From positions 37,194,215 through 37,258,214 of the forward strand of contig OX411559.1 in the NCBI GenBank assembly GCA_948146395.1: a stretch of 64,000 nucleotides of DNA, in the 5' to 3' direction. This DNA comes from Fragum whitleyi. Its lineage: Eukaryota; Mollusca; Bivalvia; Cardiida; Cardiidae. The translations under genes and the position numbers were made by a program. Positions within the stretch are counted from its first letter, which is position 1. Every line of letters starts with the position of its first letter. Positions 11,525-21,438 of this stretch are shown here, in pieces. A model generated the notes under the pieces. It was not told where the DNA came from. It saw only the letters and a list, made by a program, of their open reading frames with translations, and made no database searches.

Positions 11525-12430
11525 ATTCCGACCTGTCCCGAGTTATAGAACCGAATTACTACGACGTTGACCGATTCTTCCGATTTCTTTCTACGCAGTT
11601 CTACAACCAAGTTTTGGTGCGACAGGCGCCAACGGCTGCAGATCGACTGCAGGTTCCTTTTTTCCCAAGTTTATGCCCCGATTTTGAACGCTGGGTAATA
11701 ACTCTTTTTCTTATAGTTTTTTTTTAGAAAATAAAACAACAACAAAAACCCAGCTATCACATTGATCTTAAATTGATTAGTTGCCAAGCCAACATCACCA
11801 ACTAGCCACGTTCAAACGTCAGTCTTGGGTTGTCTCTGTCGGCATTTTAAGGTAATCGAAAGGTTGTCGTTGTTCTTAATCTGAGCAGGTCAGTGTTTCT
11901 CCGGGGTTACTCGTAGTACATCGACGTTAACCGGGTTTGTCGAAGGCACGTCAACATGGCCCCGAATAACATCAAGTAGTTACGACTATTGACGACGTAC
12001 TCTAAGCCACACAGACTTCGGCACGATTTCATGAATCGGGAAAGTGTGACTCTCCCCAAGCACGACGATTTCACGCCGATTTTGAAAATTCAAAAATTTA
12101 AAATCGGAATCAAATTGGTGCCATCGGGACCGGGGAGTAACAGAAAGCATCAACATACAGAAACCTTTCGACTCTAGAGCTCACAGTTATAACAATATAT
12201 AGTTCGTTTGACACAAAAAAGCGTCACAGATTTAATGAATCCCCAGGGAAAACTTAACATGCATTATCTAAATCGTCAAACGTTGAGTAAATTTTCGGGC
12301 TAAGTTGAAAGTAAGAAGATAAATGATGTTTTCCGACCATTCCTAATGGATCTTGCTAAACGTCCCGCCAAATTCGCGGATTTACGTTGACGCGATTGTT
12401 GTCACGTTTTCTAACTACAGTTTTAAAACT
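11525..12430. other. CpG-rich intronic block
   Basis: This stretch is clearly richer in G+C and in CpG than its surroundings. For example, 11541-11700 contains about fourteen CG dinucleotides. ACGACGTTGACCG (about 11568) and TCGACGTTAACCGG (about 11920) are similar, which hints at a degenerate repeat. A 62-codon frame at 11989-12177 has no recognisable domain. It could be an undetected promoter, an exon or an unmethylated repeat. Confidence 0.4.
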
Positions 12431-14602
12431 GATGCGAATTAAATGTTTTAACCTGTTTTAACAATAATTCCGGCACAACCCGAAGCTTTGTGATTCCCTT
12501 CAAATTTTGAAGATAGTAAGAGTGACTGACATATTAAAGAGAATTTTCAGTATCTTTTAGAAAAGTCTCTTGCAAGCATTTAGGGACTGGTTTCCATTAA
12601 AAGCAAATAAATTCATTTCTTCAAAATGCGATAATTCCCATGAGTTATTTTGTACGCCAGTCTATTAAAGGAATAAAAAATTAATTCTTAGGTGAAATAA
12701 GAAAATTATTGCTATATGTATGAAATACCTCTTATCTTTACCTTGCTCATTCACTTTGGAAGAATATGCATCAACTGGTTCTTCCGCTATATGTACCATC
12801 ATTTCTTCTTGTAGACAATGATAACGGTTGCATTGTTTAATTGGATCCTCAGGTCCCTTCGGTTGACGATAGGATGTTGCTGCCTTAGCAGACGAAGCTC
12901 TGCTCCTAGAGATTTTCGCGAATGAACTTATACCTTTATCTTCGCATTCTTAACCAACTAAAAAATCTTATTTCTCCTACTGTATTTGAGCTTTCTAACG
13001 TATTCCAATTTTAGCTATACATATTCTTATAATCTCATCTACTTCAGATTACGTTCCATTATTTGGTTTTCCTTGTAGGACCTTCTGATTCTGTGATGTC
13101 AATTCTTCCTGAGGCGATAGAGGAGTATCTTGTTGGAGGATTCTTGTTTTTTTTGTCATTAATTTTACGTAGAATTTTGCATTATTTCAATTTTGGAAAA
13201 AGCTTTTATTAAGTCTTTCTTTTTCCGAGAAAAACACAGAGTTTGGAAAAAACATACGACATGTCTTTGCGGTTTTGGCTTTATTATTTTATTGTTGTTG
13301 TTATTTGAGATCATTTAAATAAAAGTTCGAAATTTATTTCTTTATTCCATAATCTTACAAGCTTCCGCGAAAGACAAACCTTCTTTTCATGTAATTGACA
13401 CTATTTTTTTACCTTTTCCATACATGGTGTGATCTTGACGGTGACATATGCTTACCTCTACATTCATTTTGTAATACCCAAACTGACAAAACTTGTAACA
13501 TTGTAGAGAGTTCAGGATATATACATTAAATATCGATTTTGACCTTCAATTATTAAAAACCCACGAATTCATATAAAATGACAAACGCTTATAAAGGGTA
13601 TGAATAGCGTACGATTATTGTGGGCTTTGCCTTTCCTTAAATGATAACCACGTTATCTTTCTAACAGTTTTGTGATCTGTCCTTCCCATCAACAACTGGG
13701 GAACGCAACTACCACATTTTACGGTCGACTTGTATGAATTTTCACAGAAAGTTCACCTGACATTGAGCAGACTCTGAAATATCTTACTGTATCATGGAAA
13801 ATGGATCCTTTATACAATCTTGTGAACGCAGCTTATCCTACAACTGGTCGGATTTCAATAGAAAAACATTCCTCCTAATACCCTAGTCAGCTGACATAAG
13901 GTGGAAGGTTTGTGATAGTTTCCACGTTATTGAAAAGGGCCTTTTATTCACCAACCTTGTTCACTCAACTTTTCAAATGTACAAATATCCTTTGAACGTA
14001 ACTCGCTCTTCATATATAGTTTGATTTCAAAAATAGTTCAAAGGCAATTTTACGGAAATTATCGGTGTTTTGTATTATACTGCAGAACAACAGTTAAGGG
14101 CCATGGAAATAATCACTCGCCATTCATTAAAAATACACTGAAACAATTTCATTTTTTGCAAGAACTGAATTAAATATTTATTTTAGACTTTCGAGGACTG
14201 CAAAGAAAATTGCCAACAAATCATCTTTAAATGAAGACGAATCGCCGAAAGTACCCAACCCCCTTTTCGTTAAGTTGCACAAACATCGGTTGATTTTGGT
14301 AAGATCAGGGCCGGGTGTTTAAATCATCTTCTGGAAAGCATTTAATGTTCCAAGGAAACAATAAGTTATCTGCAACATCTGCAAGAAATGGAAGAGCTGA
14401 TTGACACCAGATGGAGCAAGTACATTTCCTCCCCCCCCCCCAATCTGACACCGAATAAAATCAAAGGGCTCAATGTATAGCAACAAGTCCATTGATCGGA
14501 CACAACGGAAAATCTGTACATTCGTTGTGTTTATGTTAAGAAACATATTGAGAAATTAAGTGTGATTTGTAGTCCAAAATGACTCTGATTGTTGTGATTT
14601 TT
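12431..14602. other. Intronic sequence without identifiable feature
   Basis: AT-rich DNA with scattered short frames only. A C11 run lies at about 14430. Nothing can be assigned. Confidence 0.5.
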
Positions 14603-15377
14603 GTTTTTCAAAATCATTAAGGATAATATGACCATTTTGGAAAATGACGATAAAATGCGGGAAGTCATCCAAAATAACGAAATCATTAAAAGTAAAAGAC
14701 AGCCACCAAATTTGAAGAAACTTTTAACCAGAGCGCGATTCGAGGAACAAGAAGAGGAACCAGAAGTGACAAAATGCAACCGACCCAACTGTGGCCTATG
14801 TATCCATTTGATAACAGGCAATCAATTTATTTTTAAGAGCGGTAAACAGTTTTCAATGAAGTCCAAAGTCTCTTGTGATGTCAGAAATGTTATTTACGTA
14901 ATAAGATGTTCAGGCTGTGGTGAAGAATACATCGGGGAGACAGGCGACCAACTACGCAAACGCGTCACAGTCCATAAACAACAAATTCGGAATGAAAGTC
15001 TGAGAATACTCAAAATGAGTGAACACATCGCTAATTGTGCTAGAAGGCGCAACCCAATTTTACAATTTTCCCTATGTACAAGATGAACAATGGCAATAGT
15101 ATAATAAGGAAAATTAAAGAAAATTATTTCATTAAGGTATTTAATCCAAAATTAAATAGTAAATAATGTTGCATATTGTTTAAACATCATCAGGAACGAT
15201 AATCTTTTAAAACGTATCATAACGGAAGTTATAAGAGTAACGTCCCTGTAATTGACGTTACCTCACGTCGTTTCTACGCGACGTCGCTATTGACATTATT
15301 TGATTAACTCCTGAAGATCATAATCATATGTGAAACCGGTTGAGTTATTAAATTGAATAAACTATGTAAATTTGGTA
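14603..15377 (+). mobile_element. Penelope-like element, 5'-truncated upstream copy
   Basis: From 14603 the sequence is nearly identical to 18345-19119 of the downstream element, with only a handful of substitutions. It encodes the zinc-binding CNRPNCGLC motif and the GIY-YIG domain. One base is missing near 15046 (AGAAGGCGC against AGAACGGCGC), which shifts the last part of the frame. It is joined to the full-length copy with no intervening DNA at 15377/15378. This partial head-to-tail arrangement, sometimes called a pseudo-LTR, is a hallmark of Penelope-like elements. The near-identity implies a recent insertion. Confidence 0.9.
15305..15347 (+). ncRNA. Hammerhead ribozyme motif (type I), upstream PLE end
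   Basis: Stem I is formed by TAACTC (15305-15310) and GAGTTA (15342-15347). The first core box is CTGAAGA (15311-15317, fitting CUGANGA). Stem II is CATA/TATG with loop ATCA, closed by a U-U mismatch next to the core. The second core box is GAAA (15332-15335). Stem III is the self-complementary ACC/GGT (15335-15340) with no loop, and the predicted cleavage is after T15341. Hammerheads of this minimal type are known in Penelope-like elements. The loopless stem III implies activity mainly as a dimer. The U-U pair in place of the usual G-C may weaken it. Confidence 0.72.
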
Positions 15378-15473
15378 TTTTCCTTCAAACTCTTTCTTTT
15401 CTCCCGATATCTATATCCGTATTGTTATTCAAACAATACTTTAAGGATATATATTGACAATACGGAAAGGAAG

Positions 15474-16650
15474 ATGCCACCGAAGCGTAAAACCGATGTT
15501 GAATAAGCTTGACGAGATCATCAAGGGCATAACAACATTATCAACAAATATTGGTAAGATTTTTAACTTTCTAATTGAGAATGTTCCAAATCGAGAACAA
15601 CAAGTACAAAACAAAATAACGCATGCAGAGAACGATAAACTCTCGGAAACTCTATGTGCAATTCAAGAACTGATAATTTCTACCAAAACCCAACAGGAAT
15701 GTTTAATCGAATCGAACCAACTATCATTTGACAATGAGGCATTGAAGATGAAAAGTGCGATGATAGATATTTGGAACAAAAATTTGAACCGCCGAAAACA
15801 AGAATATTGGCAATATTTACGAAACGCCAACCTTAGCAGTGTGTATGAAAGAGGGAGGAACAGTACTCCCATTATACTACCTAGGAAGTTACAAATGAAA
15901 CAAATTAACGGGGAAAATGATAATCATACTCGGCGAAGAGAACGTCAAGTGTTGGACAATTTTAGAGCTGAAATCGAACTATTAGAACTGAGGGCCAAAA
16001 ACCACTATTCAAATGTTCGAAGAATTGACGAAGAAATGTCCGATTTGTTGGATCAAAAATCATCAGGAGGTAGACGACAAGCTATCCAAAACCTATGGAA
16101 TGAGGAATGTAGACGTGAGGAAGCAGTATCATTTGGACGATAGGACAATAAAAGCAAACCATGGTTTGAAGAATATGAACTTGAATTTAAGAAGACGTTT
16201 ACAGAAAAGAGCCCCTTCATCAAAATACAGAGTGAGCAATTGGAAGACAATAGACCAAACAATGCACCAAAAATATACAATGGATTAAACAGGCCAGCTC
16301 CAATCCCATCGAATGCAAGGTATCAGAAAAGGTCATTTGCAGAAGCAGCCAGAGGCGAAAATAGACCCTATACAAGACAAAGACCCTATGCCAATACAAG
16401 TTATTCAAATAAAACAACCTATATAGGAAAGAAATTTACACAGAACCAGCCCTTCAACAGACAAAATAGGAGTAATTACAATCTCCAAACCCAGGATAAT
16501 TATAACTCATATCAGCAAATACAACGTCCATACAGACCTTTGATAAATCAAACTCCTCACCAAGGCTACCAAAATACAACGGAAAATACGTACAGAAAGA
16601 GTCAGTATCATTTTTTAGACAACATCCAGTTCAATCCAGTAAGGAGATAG
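15474..16650 (+). pseudogene. PLE ORF1, coiled-coil-like plus N/Q/R/Y-rich tail, with one internal stop
   Basis: The frame starting at ATG 15496 runs 215 codons to TAG at 16141-16143. It then continues uninterrupted in the same frame for 168 codons to the TAG at 16648. The first part is charged and helix-prone (EAEIELLELRAKN-type heptad-like stretches). The second is basic and rich in N, Q, R, Y and P, with SFAEAARGENRPYTRQ, and looks like an RNA-binding tail. ATG 15474 opens another frame reading MPPKRKTDVE and then a stop, which resembles a natural basic N-terminus and suggests a one-base frameshift just after it. Function is unknown; a gag-like nucleic-acid-binding role is an inference. 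It ends five bases before the RT start codon. The single stop could be a recent mutation or a readthrough site. Confidence 0.65.
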
Positions 16651-16655
16651 ACCCT

Positions 16656-18908
16656 ATGAACAGACCCCAAGCTACTAAAATAATTAACATATCTTCTCGA
16701 AAACTAAATTCATATGAAGAAGAAATATTAGAGAAAGGATTAAAATTCACCCCTACACCATCTAGAAGCATAATACAAGAAGTCGAAGGTGACTTAAAGG
16801 ACTTTACAAGAAGACTTAGACTTGCAGAATTTTTCCATGGTAAAACTGATAAACAGATATCCCTTGTTCAAAACAGAGGTGATTTCACTCCACCAAAAAA
16901 TAGAAACCAGGCTCTCGAAAATTTTATCGCAAATATTGAAAATCATTTACAAGACAGGGGGAATCATACCAGTATATCCAATATGAACACAAAAGCTAGA
17001 AATGCTATATCGACTTTAGCAAATGATCGTTCAATTGTTATAAAAGAAGCAGATAAGGGTGGTGCAGTGGTAGTTATGAACACTTCTCATTATAAACATA
17101 TGGTTAAACAGCACCTACAAAATCCAAATTATTATGAACAACTTCAAGAAAATCCATCAAAAGCAGACAAGACAAAGTACAACCAATTCCTGTCTAAGTA
17201 TGAGAACTGCGGTACAGATAAAGAACAAGACTACCTTCAAAACTTCAAAATTAAGGAAAGTAAGTTTTACGGCTTACCTAAAGTACACAAGAGTCTGAAA
17301 ATCACTACAGCATGTCAAAATAATAATACACCTCATATTGAAATCTCTGGAATCGATGACTTGACCTTAAGACCCATAGTAGCTGGTCCACAATGCCAAA
17401 CACATCGCCCTAGCAACTTAATTGATATCCTGCTCCGATCATATATTAAACACGTCAAAAGCTATCTTCGAGACAGCACCGATTTTCTCAATGTATTACC
17501 AACAAAAATTTCTTCCAGTACAATTTTAGTTTCATTCGACATAGAATCTCTCTACTCGAACATTCCATATGATTTAGTTCTTGCCGCTATTGGATATTGG
17601 ATAGACAAATATAAAGAACTACCATCTAGATTCTCGAAAGAATTCATTCTCGATGCTATCAAATTCATCTTAGAAAATAATACATTCTTCTTCAATGGCT
17701 CATACTATAGGCAGGTGAAGGGTACTGCCATGGGCACCAAGTTCGCACCGGTATATGCCACTCTAGTTCTAGGATACCTAGAACAAAAATTATATGATTT
17801 AATCGGAACGAAATTTGACTCGAGCGTCCAAAATTACTTTGAAGAAAATTGGAAACGCTTCTTAGACGATATTTTCATTTTATGGAACAAATCAACAGAA
17901 GATTTAAACATTTTATCGACTGTTTTAAATACGCTGCACGAAGATTTGAAATTTACAATGAACACTAGTACGATACAACTACCATTTTTAGACGTTTTGG
18001 TAATTAAATCCGGCAATGAAATACAAACAGATATATACTACAAGCCTACGGATAGTAAACAGTACCTCCTCTTCAACTCATGCCATCCAAAGCACACAAA
18101 AGAAAACATACCATTCTGCCTCGCTAGACGCATTTGCACTATTGTTTCACAGAGATCCATCCTTTTGAAAAGAATTGATGAATTGAAAAAGTATCTTATG
18201 TTTCAAAAATATCCAACTACAATTGTGGAAAATGGCATCAGAAAAGCACTTCTACTGGACAGAAAAAGTTTACTACAATTAAAAACACACGAGGAGAAAC
18301 CTAGCATACCTTACGTCTCAACACAAAATCCAAACAACACAGAGTTTTTCAAAATCATTAAGGATAATATGACCATTTTGGAAAATGACGATAAAATGCG
18401 GGAAGTCATCAAAAATAACGAAATCATTAAAAGTAAAAGACAGCCACCAAATTTGAAGAAACTTTTAACCAGAGCGCGATTCGAGGAACAAGAAGAGGAA
18501 CCAGAAGTGACAAAATGCAACCGACCCAACTGTGGCCTATGTATCCATTTGATAACAGGCAATCAATTTATTTTTAAGAGCGGTAAACAGTTTTCAATGA
18601 AGTCCAAAGTCTCTTGTGATGTCAGAAATGTTATTTACGTAATAAGATGTTCAGGCTGTGGTGAAGAATACATCGGGGAGACAGGCGACCAACTACGCAA
18701 ACGCGTCACAGTCCATAAACAACAAATTCGGAATGAAAGTCTGAGAATACTCAAAATGAGTGAACACATCGCTAATTGTGCTAGAACGGCGCAACCCAAT
18801 TTTACAATTTTCCCTATGTACAAGATGAACAATGACAATAGTATAATAAGGAAAATTAAAGAAAATTATTTCATTAAGGTATTTAATCCAAAATTAAATA
18901 GTAAATAA
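16656..18908 (+). CDS. Penelope-like reverse transcriptase with C-terminal GIY-YIG endonuclease
   Basis: An uninterrupted 750-codon frame. The N-terminal third contains IVIKEADKGGAVVVM and ESKFYGLPKVHK, conserved in PLE proteins. RT motif A is VSFDIESLYSNIP (D295), motif B is KGTAMGTKFAPVYA, and motif C is RFLDDIFILW (D404, D405). These are followed by LPFLDVLV, TDIYYKPTDSKQYL and the HPKHTKENIPF block typical of the family. Near the C-terminus lie a CX4CX2CXH finger (C621, C626, C629, H631) and the GIY-YIG nuclease (VIY at 659-661, YIG at 672-674, then GETGDQLRKRV). The enzyme would nick DNA and reverse-transcribe the element RNA in the nucleus. All catalytic residues I can see are present, so it may be competent. 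Start ATG 16656 follows the ORF1 stop by five bases. Confidence 0.93.
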   Translation: MNRPQATKIINISSRKLNSYEEEILEKGLKFTPTPSRSIIQEVEGDLKDFTRRLRLAEFFHGKTDKQISLVQNRGDFTPPKNRNQALENFIANIENHLQDRGNHTSISNMNTKARNAISTLANDRSIVIKEADKGGAVVVMNTSHYKHMVKQHLQNPNYYEQLQENPSKADKTKYNQFLSKYENCGTDKEQDYLQNFKIKESKFYGLPKVHKSLKITTACQNNNTPHIEISGIDDLTLRPIVAGPQCQTHRPSNLIDILLRSYIKHVKSYLRDSTDFLNVLPTKISSSTILVSFDIESLYSNIPYDLVLAAIGYWIDKYKELPSRFSKEFILDAIKFILENNTFFFNGSYYRQVKGTAMGTKFAPVYATLVLGYLEQKLYDLIGTKFDSSVQNYFEENWKRFLDDIFILWNKSTEDLNILSTVLNTLHEDLKFTMNTSTIQLPFLDVLVIKSGNEIQTDIYYKPTDSKQYLLFNSCHPKHTKENIPFCLARRICTIVSQRSILLKRIDELKKYLMFQKYPTTIVENGIRKALLLDRKSLLQLKTHEEKPSIPYVSTQNPNNTEFFKIIKDNMTILENDDKMREVIKNNEIIKSKRQPPNLKKLLTRARFEEQEEEPEVTKCNRPNCGLCIHLITGNQFIFKSGKQFSMKSKVSCDVRNVIYVIRCSGCGEEYIGETGDQLRKRVTVHKQQIRNESLRILKMSEHIANCARTAQPNFTIFPMYKMNNDNSIIRKIKENYFIKVFNPKLNSK

Positions 18909-18960
18909 TGTTGCATATTGTTTAAACATTATCAGGAACGATAATCTTTTAAAACGTATC

Positions 18961-19027
18961 ATAACGGAAGTTATAAGAGAAACGTCCCTGTAATTGACGT
19001 TACCTGACGTCGTTTCTACGCGACGTC
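18961..19027 (+). repeat. Three consecutive inverted repeats in the PLE 3' region
   Basis: ATAAC/GTTAT (18961-18974), AACGTC/GACGTT (18981-19001) and GACGTCG/CGACGTC (19006-19027) are each able to form a small hairpin just upstream of the hammerhead. In the upstream copy the last arm begins CACGTCG, which shortens that stem by one pair. Confidence 0.6.
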
Positions 19028-19046
19028 GCTATTGACATTATTTGAT

Positions 19047-19089
19047 TAACTCCTGAAGATCATAATCATATGTGAAACCGGTTGAGTTA
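19047..19089 (+). ncRNA. Hammerhead ribozyme motif (type I), downstream PLE end
   Basis: The elements are the same as in the upstream motif: stem I TAACTC (19047-19052) with GAGTTA (19084-19089), CTGAAGA (19053-19059), stem II CATA/TATG, GAAA (19074-19077), stem III ACC/GGT and predicted cleavage after T19083. The 43 bases are unchanged between the two copies, while flanking bases differ (for example GAATAAACT against GAATTAACT just downstream). Confidence 0.72.
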
Positions 19090-19119
19090 TTAAATTGAAT
19101 TAACTATGTAAATTTGGTA

Positions 19120-19785
19120 AATTTGTGTTTACTCAGCATTTCTGAGTGATGATTGAAAAATCATAAGTATTGAAAATGGGATATCAGTCAGTACCCCACC
19201 CCGCTAATAAGGAATTAAAAGTATCAAAACTTTGGATAGCCACAATAAATGAGATTTAGAATTGCTTCTTTGCATTTCCAATGCAATTGTCATTCCTGAC
19301 TATTGCGTCTTGCTCGGTGCAGCATGAGCCATGACCCGTGACGGAATGGAATGCTTCAATTGATTATGTCAAATAATGAAAAAGTTTATTTGACTTTTAT
19401 CGGATGTGATGTAGCTAGAAGCAACACTCAGATGATTTCATGAAAATGCCAAGATACTCACTCTTTAATGAACTTCGTGAACATGTATACACATGGTACA
19501 GACTGAAAAGTGTTAATCGCTCACGCACAGAGAGCCATAATTTACTGAAAAACCTAAAATGACTATCCAGAATAAGTGAAATAACTTGACTGTTGGTCGT
19601 CTACGTATCTGACCAATGCAAATTCGAAGCACACGAAAATGTGCATAATCGAATGGCCTTTGTGACCATTCAAAATTCGACGAAAAATGGCGCCAATGAG
19701 ACTTTTGATTTAAGCAATGACTTCTTTCCAATAAACAAAGCTCATTGGTTGTTCAAGTTATGTTGATCTCTTTATATCGAATTTT
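19120..19785. other. Intronic sequence without identifiable feature
   Basis: No long frame, repeat end or RNA gene was recognised between the PLE and the next MITE. Confidence 0.5.
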
Positions 19786-20302
19786 AAAGCTGCTCTTTCA
19801 CAGTTCTTTATAGAAAAAAATTCTAACATTCGGAAATTGTGCATATTCCGATGTTTAAGAATTCACATGGATATGGAACTGACAAAAACTCTTATGAAAA
19901 AATATAGCTCGCATGTGCGAAGCGGCAATGTGAGTGACGGAAACAGTCTATCTATAGCCAGCCTATAAATTACACTTTTTTTCATGTTGATGTTTCATTT
20001 TTCGCATGCATGGATATAAAATTTCCAAATTGACAAGCTCTTCAATCTTGACCTTTGATAGATTGGGACAAACAGGCGGAATTGCTTGAATAAATAGTTT
20101 GATCAAAATTTAAGAATAATCGTTTGGGCGTTTTTCTGAATTGAATTCCCCTCAATTCAGGAATATCTGTCTTTATACCTTTGTCTTACCATATTGATCT
20201 ATCATTGTTATATTTTCTACACGATGAAGTAATAATTTCCAATTAATTTTACAAAAAAATTAAAAAAAAACGCATTTTCCAATTCTGTGAAAGAGCAGCT
20301 TT
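19786..20302. mobile_element. MITE-like element with perfect 18-bp terminal inverted repeats
   Basis: AAAGCTGCTCTTTCACAG (19786-19803) and its exact complement CTGTGAAAGAGCAGCTTT (20285-20302) enclose 517 bp of AT-rich non-coding DNA. No convincing target duplication was seen, so the superfamily is undetermined. Confidence 0.6.
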
Positions 20303-20345
20303 ACGTTATATGATTTTTGCAATTGTGCACTATTCTTTACCAGAT

Positions 20346-20402
20346 AGGCGACACCTGAAGGGTTTTGCGGGAGAGAAATGAGAGAAGATGAATTGAAATT
20401 AG
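20346..20402. repeat. Inverted copy of 8354-8409
   Basis: GGCGACACCTGAAGGGTTTT followed by GCGGGAGAGAAATGAGAGAA is the reverse complement, with few mismatches, of 8354-8409. A shorter related piece (ATCTTCTCTCATTTCTCT) occurs at about 31736. It is probably the end of an unrecognised dispersed element. Confidence 0.6.
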
Positions 20403-20559
20403 TGAATAGTTCAGGTCCAAAGTGGATTTATATACGTGATATATTCCCACATAAGAAAACATCTTGAAAAATAGTGAAAAATAGTGAATACAGCTGTTCT
20501 GGTTTTGACTGAAAATTTTACATTTAAGAGTTGATATGATTGTCCGTTAGTTTCATTGA

Positions 20560-21222
20560 AATTCATTGTCATTAAGGCCCCTTTTTCTGTGATATGGCAA
20601 AGATCCTTCCCATTTTCAAAAGAGTATATCCTCATAACCTAACAAACATTCTGACCAAGTTTTGTGATGATTGGACCATATTTGTGGCCACTAGAGTGTA
20701 AACAAGAAAATTGTCATTAAGGCCCCTTTTCTAATTATAAGGCACGATCCTTCCCAATTTCAAAAGAGTTCATCCTCATGACCTGGCAAACATTCTAACA
20801 AAGTTTGATGAAGGTTGGACCATATTAGTGGCCACTAGAGTGTAAACAAGAAACATGTCATAAAGGCCCCTTTTCCCGTGATATGGCACGGATCCTTCCC
20901 ATTTCCTATCGAGTTCATCCTCATGACCTAACATTTATTTTGACAATGTTGCATGACGATATGACCACATTTGTAGATTCTAGAGCGTAAACAAGAAAAT
21001 TGTCATAAAGGCCCTTTTCCCGAGATATGGCATGGATCCTTTCCATTTAAGCAATTTTTACAAGGGACAACCCAAGGAATATTTCTGCCAAGTTTATTTG
21101 ATTTTGGCTCAGAATTTTAGGAGATGTCGTTTAAAGAAATTGTTGACGCCCTGACGGACAGATTGACTGATGGACGCCGGACATTGATGGATTTAAATAG
21201 CTCCTGTGAGCTCAGGTGTGCT
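20560..21222 (-). mobile_element. Family P copy, minus strand, mixed unit types
   Basis: Units containing GTCATTAAGGCCCCTTTT occur near 20569, 20715, 20859 and 21003 (period about 145 bp). The last unit before the head instead has the AGGAGATGTCG type. A GACGGAC/GGACGCC stretch and a decayed palindrome AGCTCCTGTGAGCTCAGGTG (21199-21218) follow, which is the P head read on the minus strand. Confidence 0.65.
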
Positions 21223-21438
21223 AATAACATCATGAAATTGGCACTAATTTTGAGCAAAACATTCCAAATCCCTACCTCAGCCCTCCATTCATTTTAAATA
21301 ATCAACCCTATCATTTAGAAACACTCCAAGAACGTTTGTTGAAAAACACTTTTGAATTGTAAAATCCTCTCATATTTTCATTCAAATTGAATATAAATCA
21401 TTCTACGACTTTTAAATTAATCTGATGATTTAGAAGAG

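Larger units (their letters stand above)
15378..19119 (+). mobile_element. Penelope-like retroelement, full-length unit
   Basis: The 3742-bp unit has a short leader (15378-15473), an ORF1 region, an RT plus GIY-YIG ORF and a roughly 210-bp 3' region with stacked inverted repeats and a hammerhead motif. The distance between the predicted cleavage sites in the upstream and downstream copies is also 3742 bp, exactly one unit. The RT block order and the C-terminal GIY-YIG with a CX4CX2CXH finger place it with Penelope/Neptune-type elements, not the endonuclease-less Athena/Coprina type. No clear target-site duplication was found. Confidence 0.9.

Noticed and set aside
14319..14546. Minus-strand 75-codon frame before the PLE
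   Set aside because: Contains a glycine run from the C11 tract and has no domain or start context.
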